From Muricauda sp. SCSIO 64092 (GTDB lineage Bacteria > Bacteroidota > Bacteroidia > Flavobacteriales > Flavobacteriaceae), in contig NZ_CP095413.1 in the NCBI RefSeq assembly GCF_023016285.1, forward strand, positions 1,922,001 to 1,986,000: a stretch of 64,000 bases of DNA. Reading direction: 5' to 3'. A program made the position numbers and the translations under genes. The first letter of the stretch is position 1. Every line of letters starts with the position of its first letter. Below, one piece after another: positions 16,040-23,469 of this stretch. Below the pieces are notes generated by a model. The model saw only the letters and a list, made by a program, of their open reading frames with translations. It did not search any database and had not been told where the DNA came from.

Positions 16040-17045
16040 TTTCCGGTTTATCAAAAGTTATGCTCCAAATCCCCCTAACCTCATTGATACCATAGCCCAA
16101 GGCCTTATCACTGGGATACTTTTCCTGTAAGAGGTTCCGTACCTCCAAAGATACATCCGTTTTGGGATTTCCATGGCATTTCAAACATAGGGCATTGGTG
16201 ACTATGGGATAGTAAAACTGTACCTTTTCCCCCAAATCCTCCACAACGGGTACAAGCTTTTCATCGTTTAGGACCAGGGTTTGGAACGTTTTCATATGTT
16301 TCAACTCCCTTTCATTGGCAGTATTGTTCGGGTTACGCGGTCTATCGGTCACCCGTTTGATCTTCGCATTAAAAACTACGGACATACTATCGGTAAGGGG
16401 ATAGGCCCTTTCATTACAAAATGTAACGGCTTCAACCGGCCCTTTTTCCTGTAGCGCCCCCATTAAGTTGGCCCCCAACACCTTTTTTGTGCCCAAGGCA
16501 TAGGATAGCCCAATTTCGGCATAGCCCTTATCCTCCGCTCCAATCCATTTCTTTTGCTCCCTGTTCGTATACGGCTCAAAACCATGGGAAGCCCAATGTG
16601 CTTCAAACCAATCGGGTTCCTCAATTTGGTAGTCATGGAGATAGGCAGCCATCTTTTCAACTTCATCGCTGCGAAACACCTGTTTCGGCATCAATCCAAA
16701 CCTTTGTACCGCGCCTTTTAATTTGGCATTGGGCGCCTTTGGGTCCATTACAAATTGAACAAAGGAATCCAAGAACATTTGCCTATTGGTAAAGTGTTGT
16801 TGGTAATGGGTCTTGATCGCTATCATGGGAGGCCCTACCCTGCCCTCTTTTTGGGGTGCTGTTGGACTATGGCATAGGTAACATTGTTGCGCCATGAGCC
16901 TTTTGCCCTCGCCGTAGTCCGTTAGTGAAAACGTATCTTTAGCACTATTGATGGTGTCCGAATTGTCCCCCTTTTGGTTTTTACAGGAGAGGGACAATAG
17001 TAAAATGGTCATCAGGAGAAGGGATGGTCTTGCCATTGGGATCAT
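16026..17045 (-). CDS. Diheme lipoprotein: cytochrome c domain plus Tll0287-like (DUF3365) domain
   Basis: The 339-aa protein has a lipobox (LLSLSC, Cys21); an ATG three codons in (17036) is an equally good start. The first half is a cytochrome c with CYLCH at 55-59. The second half is a Tll0287-like/DUF3365 haem-sensor-type domain (C-N-E-R-A then the haem site CLKCH at 287-291). Domain fusions of this type are seen in sulfur- and redox-linked clusters of Bacteroidota. It could accept electrons in the periplasm or sense them. It sits between the rhodanese and the thioredoxin, with nine-base spacing and an overlap respectively. Confidence 0.82.
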   Translation of the reverse strand: MIPMARPSLLLMTILLLSLSCKNQKGDNSDTINSAKDTFSLTDYGEGKRLMAQQCYLCHSPTAPQKEGRVGPPMIAIKTHYQQHFTNRQMFLDSFVQFVMDPKAPNAKLKGAVQRFGLMPKQVFRSDEVEKMAAYLHDYQIEEPDWFEAHWASHGFEPYTNREQKKWIGAEDKGYAEIGLSYALGTKKVLGANLMGALQEKGPVEAVTFCNERAYPLTDSMSVVFNAKIKRVTDRPRNPNNTANERELKHMKTFQTLVLNDEKLVPVVEDLGEKVQFYYPIVTNALCLKCHGNPKTDVSLEVRNLLQEKYPSDKALGYGINEVRGIWSITFDKPENVEF

Positions 17046-17054
17046 GGTTTTACA

Positions 17055-17399
17055 CTAACGCGACCACGCACCGTACCCCCCGGAAAGGTCAATGACGGTT
17101 TCAAAACCCATTTTAACCAACCGTTTTGCCGCTTTCTGGCTACGGTTACCGGATTGGCAATAGAGATAAACGGCTTTGTCCTTATCCATTTTTTCAAAGG
17201 ATGCGTTAAAGCTGCCCAAACTAAAAAAGTCGATGTTTTTGGCCCCCTTTATATGGCCGGAACGGAATTCCCTTGCCGTTCTAACGTCTACCAGTTGCAC
17301 CTTACCTCCTTTTATGGCTTGGGCATAATCCGCTTTTGATAGGACCCTGACCTTATCTGAGGCCTCTGTTTTTCCAAAAAATCTCTTGAGTAGTGACAT
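17055..17399 (-). CDS. Single-domain rhodanese (sulfurtransferase)
   Basis: This 114-aa protein is one rhodanese domain with the active loop C81-QSGNRS and the preceding LVDVRTAREF-x-x-GHI motif. There is no signal peptide but a basic, slightly amphipathic N-terminus. It is first in the operon with the haem protein and thioredoxin. It carries sulfane sulfur on its cysteine and could deliver it to the persulfide dioxygenase. The promoter upstream has a TACTTTTA -7 box and a perfect GTAAC-N4-GTTAC site. Confidence 0.9.
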   Translation of the reverse strand: MSLLKRFFGKTEASDKVRVLSKADYAQAIKGGKVQLVDVRTAREFRSGHIKGAKNIDFFSLGSFNASFEKMDKDKAVYLYCQSGNRSQKAAKRLVKMGFETVIDLSGGYGAWSR

Positions 17400-17419
17400 T
17401 CTTACATTGTATTTCGGTT

Positions 17420-17463
17420 TAAAAGTAGTTCAGGAGGGTGTTTGCCACAGTAACCTGGGTTAC
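17420..17463 (-). promoter_or_regulatory. Rhodanese operon promoter with Crp/Fnr-like activator site
   Basis: GTAAC-CTGG-GTTAC (17450-17463) is a perfect inverted repeat apart from the spacer. On the minus strand TACTTTTA (17427-17420) is the -7 box with its final G replaced by A, 20 nt before the ATG. The centre lies 36.5 nt from the box end, as at the tolC and persulfide dioxygenase promoters. Confidence 0.75.
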
Positions 17464-17609
17464 ATTGCTTAAAAGTTAATCTTTTTGACAAGGTTCACAC
17501 TATTTCCCACTAAGTAATCCATAAAGAATTCCCTGGAACCATAGTTCGGAAACGAAAGTTCCCTGACCAACTCGATAAATCTTTTGTCCTGTAGCTCTAA
17601 AGGTTGGCG

Positions 17610-17617
17610 TATATTTG
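17610..17617 (+). promoter_or_regulatory. Candidate -7 box of the fkbM methyltransferase gene
   Basis: TATATTTG matches TAnnTTTG perfectly and points towards the ATG at 17682, 64 nt away. A TTTTG lies about 23 nt upstream. A second weaker candidate (TAGTTTTT) lies about 17 nt further on. No activator palindrome is nearby in this direction. Confidence 0.4.
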
Positions 17618-17681
17618 AAAACACATAGTTTTTACCAACTTGTTCAAAAGATATCACATACCTTAAAGAAGAAATGAAACC

Positions 17682-18551
17682 ATGTTAAAATACATTAAGC
17701 AAAGCATTAGGAGAAAGAAAGCTAGACGGATAACCAAAGAGTATCCATATAGGATAAGTGAATACAATTTGGAACAAGATGGTATCATTCAGTTTGCCAA
17801 TTGGGAAAATCCACTCGTCAATACTATTACTATTACCCAATCCGAAGTAAATTTTTTCAGAAAGTTTATCAATCAAGGTGATTTTGTTATAGATATAGGT
17901 GCAAATATTGGTGATACAACGGTTCCAATAGCTCTAGCTGCCGGCAAAGAAGGTGTTACTTTGGGGGTTGACCCCAACCCCTACGTGTTCAAGCTATTGG
18001 AGGTAAATGCAAGCTTAAACAAGGAGAAAACCAATATTATCCCAATGCTGAATGCCATTTCCACTGAAGATAGGGATTATTATTACATATCTTCTGAGGC
18101 TTCGTTTGCAAATGGGGGCATATCCCCAACAAAAGACAGTAAGCATGGAAAGTTTGTTTACCCAAATAAGGTTAAAGGAATCAACCTTTTGGGTTTTTTG
18201 AATAAAAATTATAGAGACCTGTTAAACAAACTTTCATTTATCAAAATTGATACTGAGGGATATGATAAAGAGATAGTGAAATCCATAACGGATTTACTGT
18301 TGGCCCATAAACCTGTTATAATAGTTGAAAGTTTTGGGAAGAGTCCGGATGAAGCAAAAGAAGAGTTATTTGAAGTAATCAACAAGAATGGTTACCGTCT
18401 GTTTTATTTTGAGGATTTTAAGGACAAGACCAATATTCAGGAAATAACAATCGCAAAAGCAATGACCAATTGGAGACATACCATCAATATTTATGCACTT
18501 CCCAATGAAAAGGTTGATAGCAGTGGCAACTTAATAAAAGGTCATCCCTAA
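17682..18551 (+). CDS. FkbM-family SAM-dependent methyltransferase
   Basis: The 289-aa protein has the SAM-binding motif FVIDIGANIGDTTVPIA (about residues 67-83) and motif II around LGVDPNPYVF. The later segment FIKIDTEGYDKEIV is typical of FkbM methyltransferases, which methylate sugars or polyketides. The substrate is unknown; a surface glycan is plausible. It is AT-richer than its neighbours. Its stop codon TAA is also the target duplication of the MITE at 18552-18764, so the insertion sits exactly at the gene end without shortening the protein. Confidence 0.85.
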   Translation: MLKYIKQSIRRKKARRITKEYPYRISEYNLEQDGIIQFANWENPLVNTITITQSEVNFFRKFINQGDFVIDIGANIGDTTVPIALAAGKEGVTLGVDPNPYVFKLLEVNASLNKEKTNIIPMLNAISTEDRDYYYISSEASFANGGISPTKDSKHGKFVYPNKVKGINLLGFLNKNYRDLLNKLSFIKIDTEGYDKEIVKSITDLLLAHKPVIIVESFGKSPDEAKEELFEVINKNGYRLFYFEDFKDKTNIQEITIAKAMTNWRHTINIYALPNEKVDSSGNLIKGHP

Positions 18552-18764
18552 GAAGTCTGTTTAGGAATTTGTGATTGGAATTGTTATAGGCCATTTTAGT
18601 GCGGAACGAGGCACGATATAGCGAAAGCTATGGGCGAGCCGGAGCGACGGAAAGGCATAGCCATGGTTATGGACTAAAATTTTAATGATGTGCCGTGCAA
18701 ACCGGCCTACTGGCCAGGCAGGAAAGGACATAAGAAAACAATTGAAAAATTCCTAAACAAACTC
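18552..18764 (-). mobile_element. MITE-like element, copy 2 (213 bp)
   Basis: This is the reverse-orientation relative of the element at 7430-7621. It contains the same blocks (ATTGGAATTGTTATAGGCC, GTGCGGAACGAGGCACGA, CATAGC-hairpin, GACTAAAATTTTAA) and ends in AATTCCTAAACAAACTC. It is flanked by TAA on both sides (18549-18551, 18765-18767), the same TTA target in element orientation. It has about 22 extra bases near 18700-18722 (CCGGCCTACTGGCCAGGCAG, itself an inverted repeat). No coding capacity. Confidence 0.75.
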
Positions 18765-18823
18765 TAAAACAAAACATAGGAGGAGGGAATCCTTTTTTAA
18801 ATCGATTATCCATATACCAAGAC

Positions 18824-19195
18824 TTATTCTGTCACCCAATCTTTGTAACCGCCCGAATAATCAAAAATTTGGGTAAACCCTTTCTTTTTCATCAATTCTG
18901 CCGCCCTATTGCTACGCCCTCCCATTCTGCAATACAGGTACACCGGTTCTTCTTTGTCCAGGCCTTCTATCTGTTCCAAAAAGGTTTTTTTATCAATAAT
19001 GTTAAAGTTAAGGGCATCATCGATATGCCCGGATTCGTACTCCTCCTGGGTACGCACATCCACCAATTGTACCTTTTTCCCAACAACCTCTTTCTGAAAA
19101 AAGGTCTTGTCCACAATGGTGATCTTTGCAGGCGTTTCCTCTTTACAGGAAAGACTTAAACCTAAGAACAGGCAACAAAGCAAGCAACGCTTCAT
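18824..19195 (-). CDS. Periplasmic rhodanese lipoprotein
   Basis: The 123-aa protein has a lipoprotein signal (lipobox LSLSC, Cys17) followed by one rhodanese domain. The domain has the motif VQLVDVRTQEEYESGHIDDA and active loop C89-RMGGRS. It would act in the periplasm, unlike the cytoplasmic rhodanese at 17055-17399, so the island supplies sulfurtransferase activity on both sides of the inner membrane. Its ATG overlaps the HMA gene stop by four bases. Last gene of the persulfide dioxygenase operon. Confidence 0.9.
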   Translation of the reverse strand: MKRCLLCCLFLGLSLSCKEETPAKITIVDKTFFQKEVVGKKVQLVDVRTQEEYESGHIDDALNFNIIDKKTFLEQIEGLDKEEPVYLYCRMGGRSNRAAELMKKKGFTQIFDYSGGYKDWVTE

Positions 19196-19464
19196 GATTT
19201 TGATAGTCGACCGGCGGCACAGCTCACAAAAGACTTTGTTTTGGTAAGCAGCCCATTTTCGCTATCCACCTCGGGATAGCCCAGAGCCGCCAGCTTTTGT
19301 TTTATGCCCAAAAGTACATTTTCGTGGGCATACACAACACTTACCGCACCTTCCAATTCATCGACTTCAACGGTATCCACCCCTTCAAGTTCACTTACTT
19401 TATTTTTAATAGTGGCAGCACAACCACCGCACTTTAAATTTTGAATGGCAATTGTAGTTTTCAT
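19192..19464 (-). CDS. HMA (heavy-metal-associated) domain protein
   Basis: I start at the ATG at 19464, four bases after the persulfide dioxygenase stop; the longer open frame upstream overlaps that gene. The 90-aa protein is one HMA domain with the C12-G-G-C15 metal/thiol motif, a ferredoxin-like fold with DTVEVDELEG, and an unusual third cysteine (C82) in its tail. HMA domains usually bind Cu(I) or other soft metals. Here, between a persulfide dioxygenase and a rhodanese, it might carry copper for sulfur-stress defence or hold a persulfide (speculative). Confidence 0.85.
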   Translation of the reverse strand: MKTTIAIQNLKCGGCAATIKNKVSELEGVDTVEVDELEGAVSVVYAHENVLLGIKQKLAALGYPEVDSENGLLTKTKSFVSCAAGRLSKS

Positions 19465-19468
19465 AGGA

Positions 19469-20878
19469 TTAGTTTGAAGTTGTTGGACAAACGAAGTCCG
19501 TAGTTTTGATTCCTGCTTTTTTAATGGCTCCAAATCCTCCCGCAACATCCACCAAATTATGGATACCACGACTCTTTAGGATGGAGGCCGCTATCATACT
19601 TCGGTAGCCTCCTGCACAGTGCACATAGAAGGTGTCTTTTGCCGGAAACGCCGCCAAGTGGTCGTTTAAAAAATCGAGGGGTGTTAGGTGGGCATCTTCC
19701 AGATGTTCCGCATTGTATTCCGTTTCCTTTCTAACGTCAAAGATGGGTGCCTTTGCTTCAACATGGACCTTAAAAGCTTCTGCATCCATGCTTGTTACGC
19801 TATCCGTATCCTTACCGGCAGCTATCCAAGCCTCCAAACCTCCTTTTAGAAACCCTATGGTACCATCAAAACCAACCCTGGACAGTCGGGTTATGGTTTC
19901 TTCTTCCTTACCGTCAGGGGTAATCAACAAAATAGGTTGTTTTACATCGGCTATCAAAGCGCCGACCCAAGGGGCAAAGCTCCCGCCCAAGCCAATAAAA
20001 ATGGATCTGGGGATATGCGCTTTGGCAAAATCACTTTGGTGACGAACGTCCAATACCACGGCTCCGGTTTCGTTGGCAGCAGTTTCAAAAGCTTCCGGGG
20101 ACAGCCCAACGGCTCCGCGTTCGATAACGTCTTCAATATCATCATATCCTTCCTTGTTCATTTTAACGTTCAAAGGGAAGTATTGGGGTGGGGGCAATAA
20201 TCCGTCCGTAACCTCCTTTACAAACTCTTCCTTTGTCATATCGGCACGCAGGGCATAGTTCATTTGCTTCTGGTTCCCCAACGTATCCACCGTTTCCTTC
20301 ATCATATTCTTACCGCAGGCAGAACCCGCACCGTGCGCGGGATATACGATGACATCATCTGCCAGGGGCATGATCTTGGTCCTAAGGCTATCGTATAAGG
20401 TGGCGGCCAGCTCTTCTTGGGTCATATTGGCTGCTTTTTGTGCCAAATCAGGTCGTCCCACATCGCCTAGAAAAAGGGTGTCCCCACTAAAAATGGCATG
20501 ATCTTTCCCGTTTTCATCCCGCAACAAATAGGTAGTGCTTTCCATGGTATGTCCTGGGGTGTGCAACGCTATGATCTCAAGCTTCCCCAAGGGAAACACC
20601 TGACCATCCTCTGCAATAATGGCCTCAAAAGAAGGTTTGGCACTGGGACCATATACTATTGGAGCCCCGGTTTCCCTGGAAAGGGTTACGTGGCCACTCA
20701 CAAAATCGGCATGAAAGTGGGTTTCAAAAATGTATTTGATCTTAGCCTTATCCCGTTTTGCACGCTCAAGATACGGTTGAACCTCGCGAAGAGGGTCTAT
20801 AATGGCCACCTCTCCCTCACTTTCAATATAATAGGCCCCTTGAGCCAAGCATCCGGTATATATCTGTTCTATGTTCAT
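19469..20878 (-). CDS. Persulfide dioxygenase-sulfurtransferase (MBL-fold plus two rhodanese domains, CstB-like)
   Basis: This 469-aa protein opens with an MBL-fold domain of the ETHE1/persulfide dioxygenase type: THFHADF (H54, H56, D58), GHTMES, SGDTLFLGDVGRPDL. Two rhodanese domains follow. The first (about 255-355) lacks the catalytic cysteine, having TPDGKEEE in the loop. The second (about 365-469) has C421-AGGYRS. This is the CstB arrangement, in which a low-molecular-weight persulfide is oxidised to sulfite or thiosulfate. It is the first gene of a three-gene operon with HMA and rhodanese; the promoter at 20897-20940 has the sulfur-regulon site. It probably supplies sulfite to the SorA-like enzyme after transport. 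Confidence 0.92.
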   Translation of the reverse strand: MNIEQIYTGCLAQGAYYIESEGEVAIIDPLREVQPYLERAKRDKAKIKYIFETHFHADFVSGHVTLSRETGAPIVYGPSAKPSFEAIIAEDGQVFPLGKLEIIALHTPGHTMESTTYLLRDENGKDHAIFSGDTLFLGDVGRPDLAQKAANMTQEELAATLYDSLRTKIMPLADDVIVYPAHGAGSACGKNMMKETVDTLGNQKQMNYALRADMTKEEFVKEVTDGLLPPPQYFPLNVKMNKEGYDDIEDVIERGAVGLSPEAFETAANETGAVVLDVRHQSDFAKAHIPRSIFIGLGGSFAPWVGALIADVKQPILLITPDGKEEETITRLSRVGFDGTIGFLKGGLEAWIAAGKDTDSVTSMDAEAFKVHVEAKAPIFDVRKETEYNAEHLEDAHLTPLDFLNDHLAAFPAKDTFYVHCAGGYRSMIAASILKSRGIHNLVDVAGGFGAIKKAGIKTTDFVCPTTSN

Positions 20879-20896
20879 TACGCTAAAAATTTAATT

Positions 20897-20940
20897 CAAA
20901 ATTAGGGGTAACACCTTAAAAAGGAGGTAACTTTTGTCAC
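20897..20940 (-). promoter_or_regulatory. Persulfide dioxygenase operon promoter with Crp/Fnr-like activator site
   Basis: On the minus strand TAATTTTG (20904-20897) is a perfect -7 box, 18 nt before the ATG at 20878. GTAAC-TTTT-GTCAC (20927-20940; one mismatch from GTTAC) has its centre at 20933.5, exactly 36.5 nt from the box end. An additional GGTAACACC lies between the two. Confidence 0.75.
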
Positions 20941-20945
20941 ATAAA

Positions 20946-22670
20946 TTACGATTCTTTATGTTGGAGTGAAACTTTTTCCTGAATGGCGGTACGCTCCACT
21001 TTTTCCAAACTATCCGCATAGGCCTCTGCCGTTCTCACATAGATATTGTCCTGCCCTATTACCTCCACCAATCCGCTTTTTTTAAGGATGTCACGTAGGG
21101 GACCAATGGCTCCGGCCAGTTTAAAGACAATGCCCCTATCACGCAACTGTACGATCAAGGTCTGTAATTGCTTTGCAGCGGTATCGTCCAGGTAATTTAC
21201 AGGTTCGGCATTGAGAATGACATATTTTAGTGCTTCCCCCTTTTTATCCACTTCCTTTAACAGGGCAGTTTTGAAATACTGCACATTGGCAAAAAACAAT
21301 TGGGCATCAAAACGTATCATTAAAACCGCATCATGAACTTCCACCTCTTCACTAAAACGATTTATATTCTTAAAATACTCCATCCCCTTTATTTTTCCAA
21401 GAACCGCAATATGGGGTTTGGAGATTCTATACACCAACAGGACCAAGGAGAACAATACCCCAAAAATAATACCTTCGGATATGCCAATTAGAAGTGTGGT
21501 GAAAAAGGTAATTAGGAACAAAACAAATTCATCCTTTTGTTGTTTGAGCAATTGTCTCGGGTATTGCATGTCAATAAGGCCATAGACCGCTACTAAAATA
21601 ATGGCACCCAAAACGGATTTGGGCAAATAGTAAAAAAACGGGGTCAAAAAGAGCAATGTTGCTCCAACTATGATGGCACTTATTATTGAGGCGAAACCTG
21701 TTTGGGCCCCTTCTTCCACATTCACTGCGGTCCGTGACAAGCCGGCATTCGTCGGAAAGGACTGAAAAAAGGAGCCTACGAGATTGGAAAAGCCCAATGC
21801 CCTTAATTCCTGGTTTGGCTCCGTATACTGGTCATTGGATTGTTGCTCAACCGCTTTGGCAATGGTCATGGCCTCCGCAAAAGCGATAAAAGCCAAAGCC
21901 AATGCCGTGGGAAGGGCTATGACCAACTGTGAGGTTGTAAACTTTGGGAGCACAAAGGCCGGCAATCCTTGGGGAACAGTTCCCAGAATATGGACATCCG
22001 TTTCGTTTACCATAAAAAAATAGATGCCGATAATGGAGAGGATGACCACCAACATGGCAGCTGGAAGCTTACGGTTCAGCTTTTTTAACCCCCAAATGAC
22101 CAGGATGGCCCCAATTCCAATGGAAAGGTCATAAAAATTGGTTTGCCCCAAATTTTGGAGTACCGCACTAAAAGTAGAAAAAGTGCCTATGGTTTCCAGT
22201 TCCAGACCAAAGAGGTATTTCAATTGGCTCACGGCAATGACCAGTGCCGCTGCCGAAGTAAATCCATTGACCACGGGCCTGGAAAGAAAGTTGGCCAAAA
22301 ACCCCATTCGGAAAAATCCCATGACCAGTTGCAAGACCCCGACCAACAATGCCAAAAAAAGGGCCATGGCGATGTAGTCCTCCATATTCGCCAGTTTCAT
22401 GGCCGCCAAACTTGAGGCCACGATCAAGGAATCCAAGGCTACTGGGCCAACGGCCAGTTTTCTACTGGACCCTATAAACGCATAAAGCAGGTTGGGGACC
22501 AGGGCAGCGTACAACCCATATACCGGGGGCAGGCCAGCAATTAGGGCATAGGCCATTCCCTGTGGAATCAACATGACACCTACCGTTATCCCCGCAGAAA
22601 TATCCCCGGAAAGGGATGCCCTTTTATAGTTGGGCAGCCACTCCAATATTGGGAAATACCGTTTTAACAT
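20946..22670 (-). CDS. SulP-family inorganic anion transporter with STAS domain
   Basis: I start at the ATG at 22670 (MLKRYFPILEWLPNYK), the usual SulP beginning; the frame extends six codons further up, into the -7 box. The 574-aa protein has about 10-12 membrane helices, the signature GVMLIPQGMAYALIAGLPP near the start, and a cytoplasmic STAS domain from about residue 450. SulP proteins move sulfate, bicarbonate or other anions. Given the island, sulfate export (or exchange) is the natural reading, but direction and substrate are inferred. The stop is five bases from the activator site of the next operon. Confidence 0.88.
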   Translation of the reverse strand: MLKRYFPILEWLPNYKRASLSGDISAGITVGVMLIPQGMAYALIAGLPPVYGLYAALVPNLLYAFIGSSRKLAVGPVALDSLIVASSLAAMKLANMEDYIAMALFLALLVGVLQLVMGFFRMGFLANFLSRPVVNGFTSAAALVIAVSQLKYLFGLELETIGTFSTFSAVLQNLGQTNFYDLSIGIGAILVIWGLKKLNRKLPAAMLVVILSIIGIYFFMVNETDVHILGTVPQGLPAFVLPKFTTSQLVIALPTALALAFIAFAEAMTIAKAVEQQSNDQYTEPNQELRALGFSNLVGSFFQSFPTNAGLSRTAVNVEEGAQTGFASIISAIIVGATLLFLTPFFYYLPKSVLGAIILVAVYGLIDMQYPRQLLKQQKDEFVLFLITFFTTLLIGISEGIIFGVLFSLVLLVYRISKPHIAVLGKIKGMEYFKNINRFSEEVEVHDAVLMIRFDAQLFFANVQYFKTALLKEVDKKGEALKYVILNAEPVNYLDDTAAKQLQTLIVQLRDRGIVFKLAGAIGPLRDILKKSGLVEVIGQDNIYVRTAEAYADSLEKVERTAIQEKVSLQHKES

Positions 22671-22675
22671 GGCCA

Positions 22676-22719
22676 CAAAGGTAACCACCTTTTACCGTTG
22701 GGTCAGTGACCTGGATGAC
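22676..22719 (-). promoter_or_regulatory. sulP promoter with degenerate activator site
   Basis: TACCTTTG (22683-22676, minus strand) is a perfect -7 box, only five nt from the ATG at 22670. GTGAC-CTGG-ATGAC (22706-22719) is a degenerate palindrome (three mismatches from GTAAC-N4-GTTAC) whose centre at 22712.5 is again 36.5 nt from the box end. With so short a leader the mRNA may be nearly leaderless. A related sequence lies at 52631-52708. Confidence 0.5.
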
Positions 22720-22757
22720 ATAGTCCCAAATTAGGTCATCAGATTGGCTCCATACCC
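22680..22757. repeat. Promoter-overlapping repeat, copy 1 (about 78 bp)
   Basis: The block beginning GGTAACCACCTTTTACCGTT and including GACCTGGATGACATAG has a diverged second copy at 52631-52708, downstream of the second giant gene. It overlaps the sulP promoter and activator site. Homology fades at about 22757. Confidence 0.55.
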
Positions 22758-22912
22758 CATTGAGCTTATGATGGTCATCTTGGATTTCCCATAACCTTGG
22801 TCCAGGGAATCCATAGACATGTTATATCTCGCTGATTTCCTTTGGACATCTTTTAGGCATAGTTCAAAAAGCCGTTCTTATCATAATGTCCTATTGATAC
22901 CGTAGACCGGTC
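22758..22912. other. Gene-free stretch between sulP and the giant-gene leader
   Basis: I see no open frame, RNA gene or clear regulatory element in these 155 bases. The related second leader does not align here, so the stretch is specific to this copy. Confidence 0.3.
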
Positions 22913-23469
22913 TTGGTTTGGGAAGTGCACAATACCCCCTTTCACGGCATTTCAATACAAATCCGATCCTGGTCCTCGATTGGGGCAAAGAACCTTAGGA
23001 CCGGAGTTTTGGCACCCGATAAAACCGGGGACTGGATACAGGACGGCATTCCCTGTCAGGCCCCGCTACCAGATACAACTTTCGGATAAATTATAAAGGA
23101 TCCGTCGATTATCCTTAAATAACTGCAGTTGTTACACTAAAAAGCAATTTTGTTACTATAATGCTAAATCTTAATAGTAAAGGGATCCCTACAACTTCCC
23201 TACCCATGCTACCAATTGGGGATACGGCCGTTCTTCATGGACGTAGCTTGCGAATAAATTAAATAAGATCTTTTCGATTATTCCAAAATAGACACAATTA
23301 TTGTATAAAGATGACGGTTGTTACATTGTAAAAGGGCACCCATTATATTAGTGTTAAATTACGGAATCCAAATGAATCTGTAGGCATTTCCTTACGACCA
23401 TTGCAATCCCTGTCAATCCAATACGGCAGGTGGTGGTTTCATAACAGAATTACCTTGACACGTACGCTT
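22913..23469 (+). promoter_or_regulatory. Long leader of the first giant gene (L1)
   Basis: These 557 bases align with the leader of the second giant gene (41740-41757 plus 42645-43164), sharing CATTTCAATACAAATCCGAT, CAACTTTCGGATAAATTA and TTAGTGTTAAATT near the end. Within L1 there are two related halves: GGATAAATTA...GATTATCC...GTTGTTAC at about 23090 and GAATAAATTA...GATTATTCC...GTTGTTAC at about 23250. This repetition suggests repeated operator sites. TA at 22933-22934 is the unoccupied equivalent of the IS630 target in L2. A candidate -7 region is TATATTAG (about 23346). Confidence 0.6.

Noticed and set aside
17469..17657. A 62-codon minus-strand frame between the rhodanese and fkbM genes
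   Set aside because: It needs a GTG start, and it covers the region expected to hold the fkbM promoter (TATATTTG at 17610). I recognise no family. A degraded remnant cannot be excluded.
23090..23360. GTTAC elements of the giant-gene leader as further sulfur-regulon sites
   Set aside because: They are single half-sites (GTTGTTAC) without the inverted GTAAC partner at N4 and without the fixed spacing to a TAnnTTTG box.
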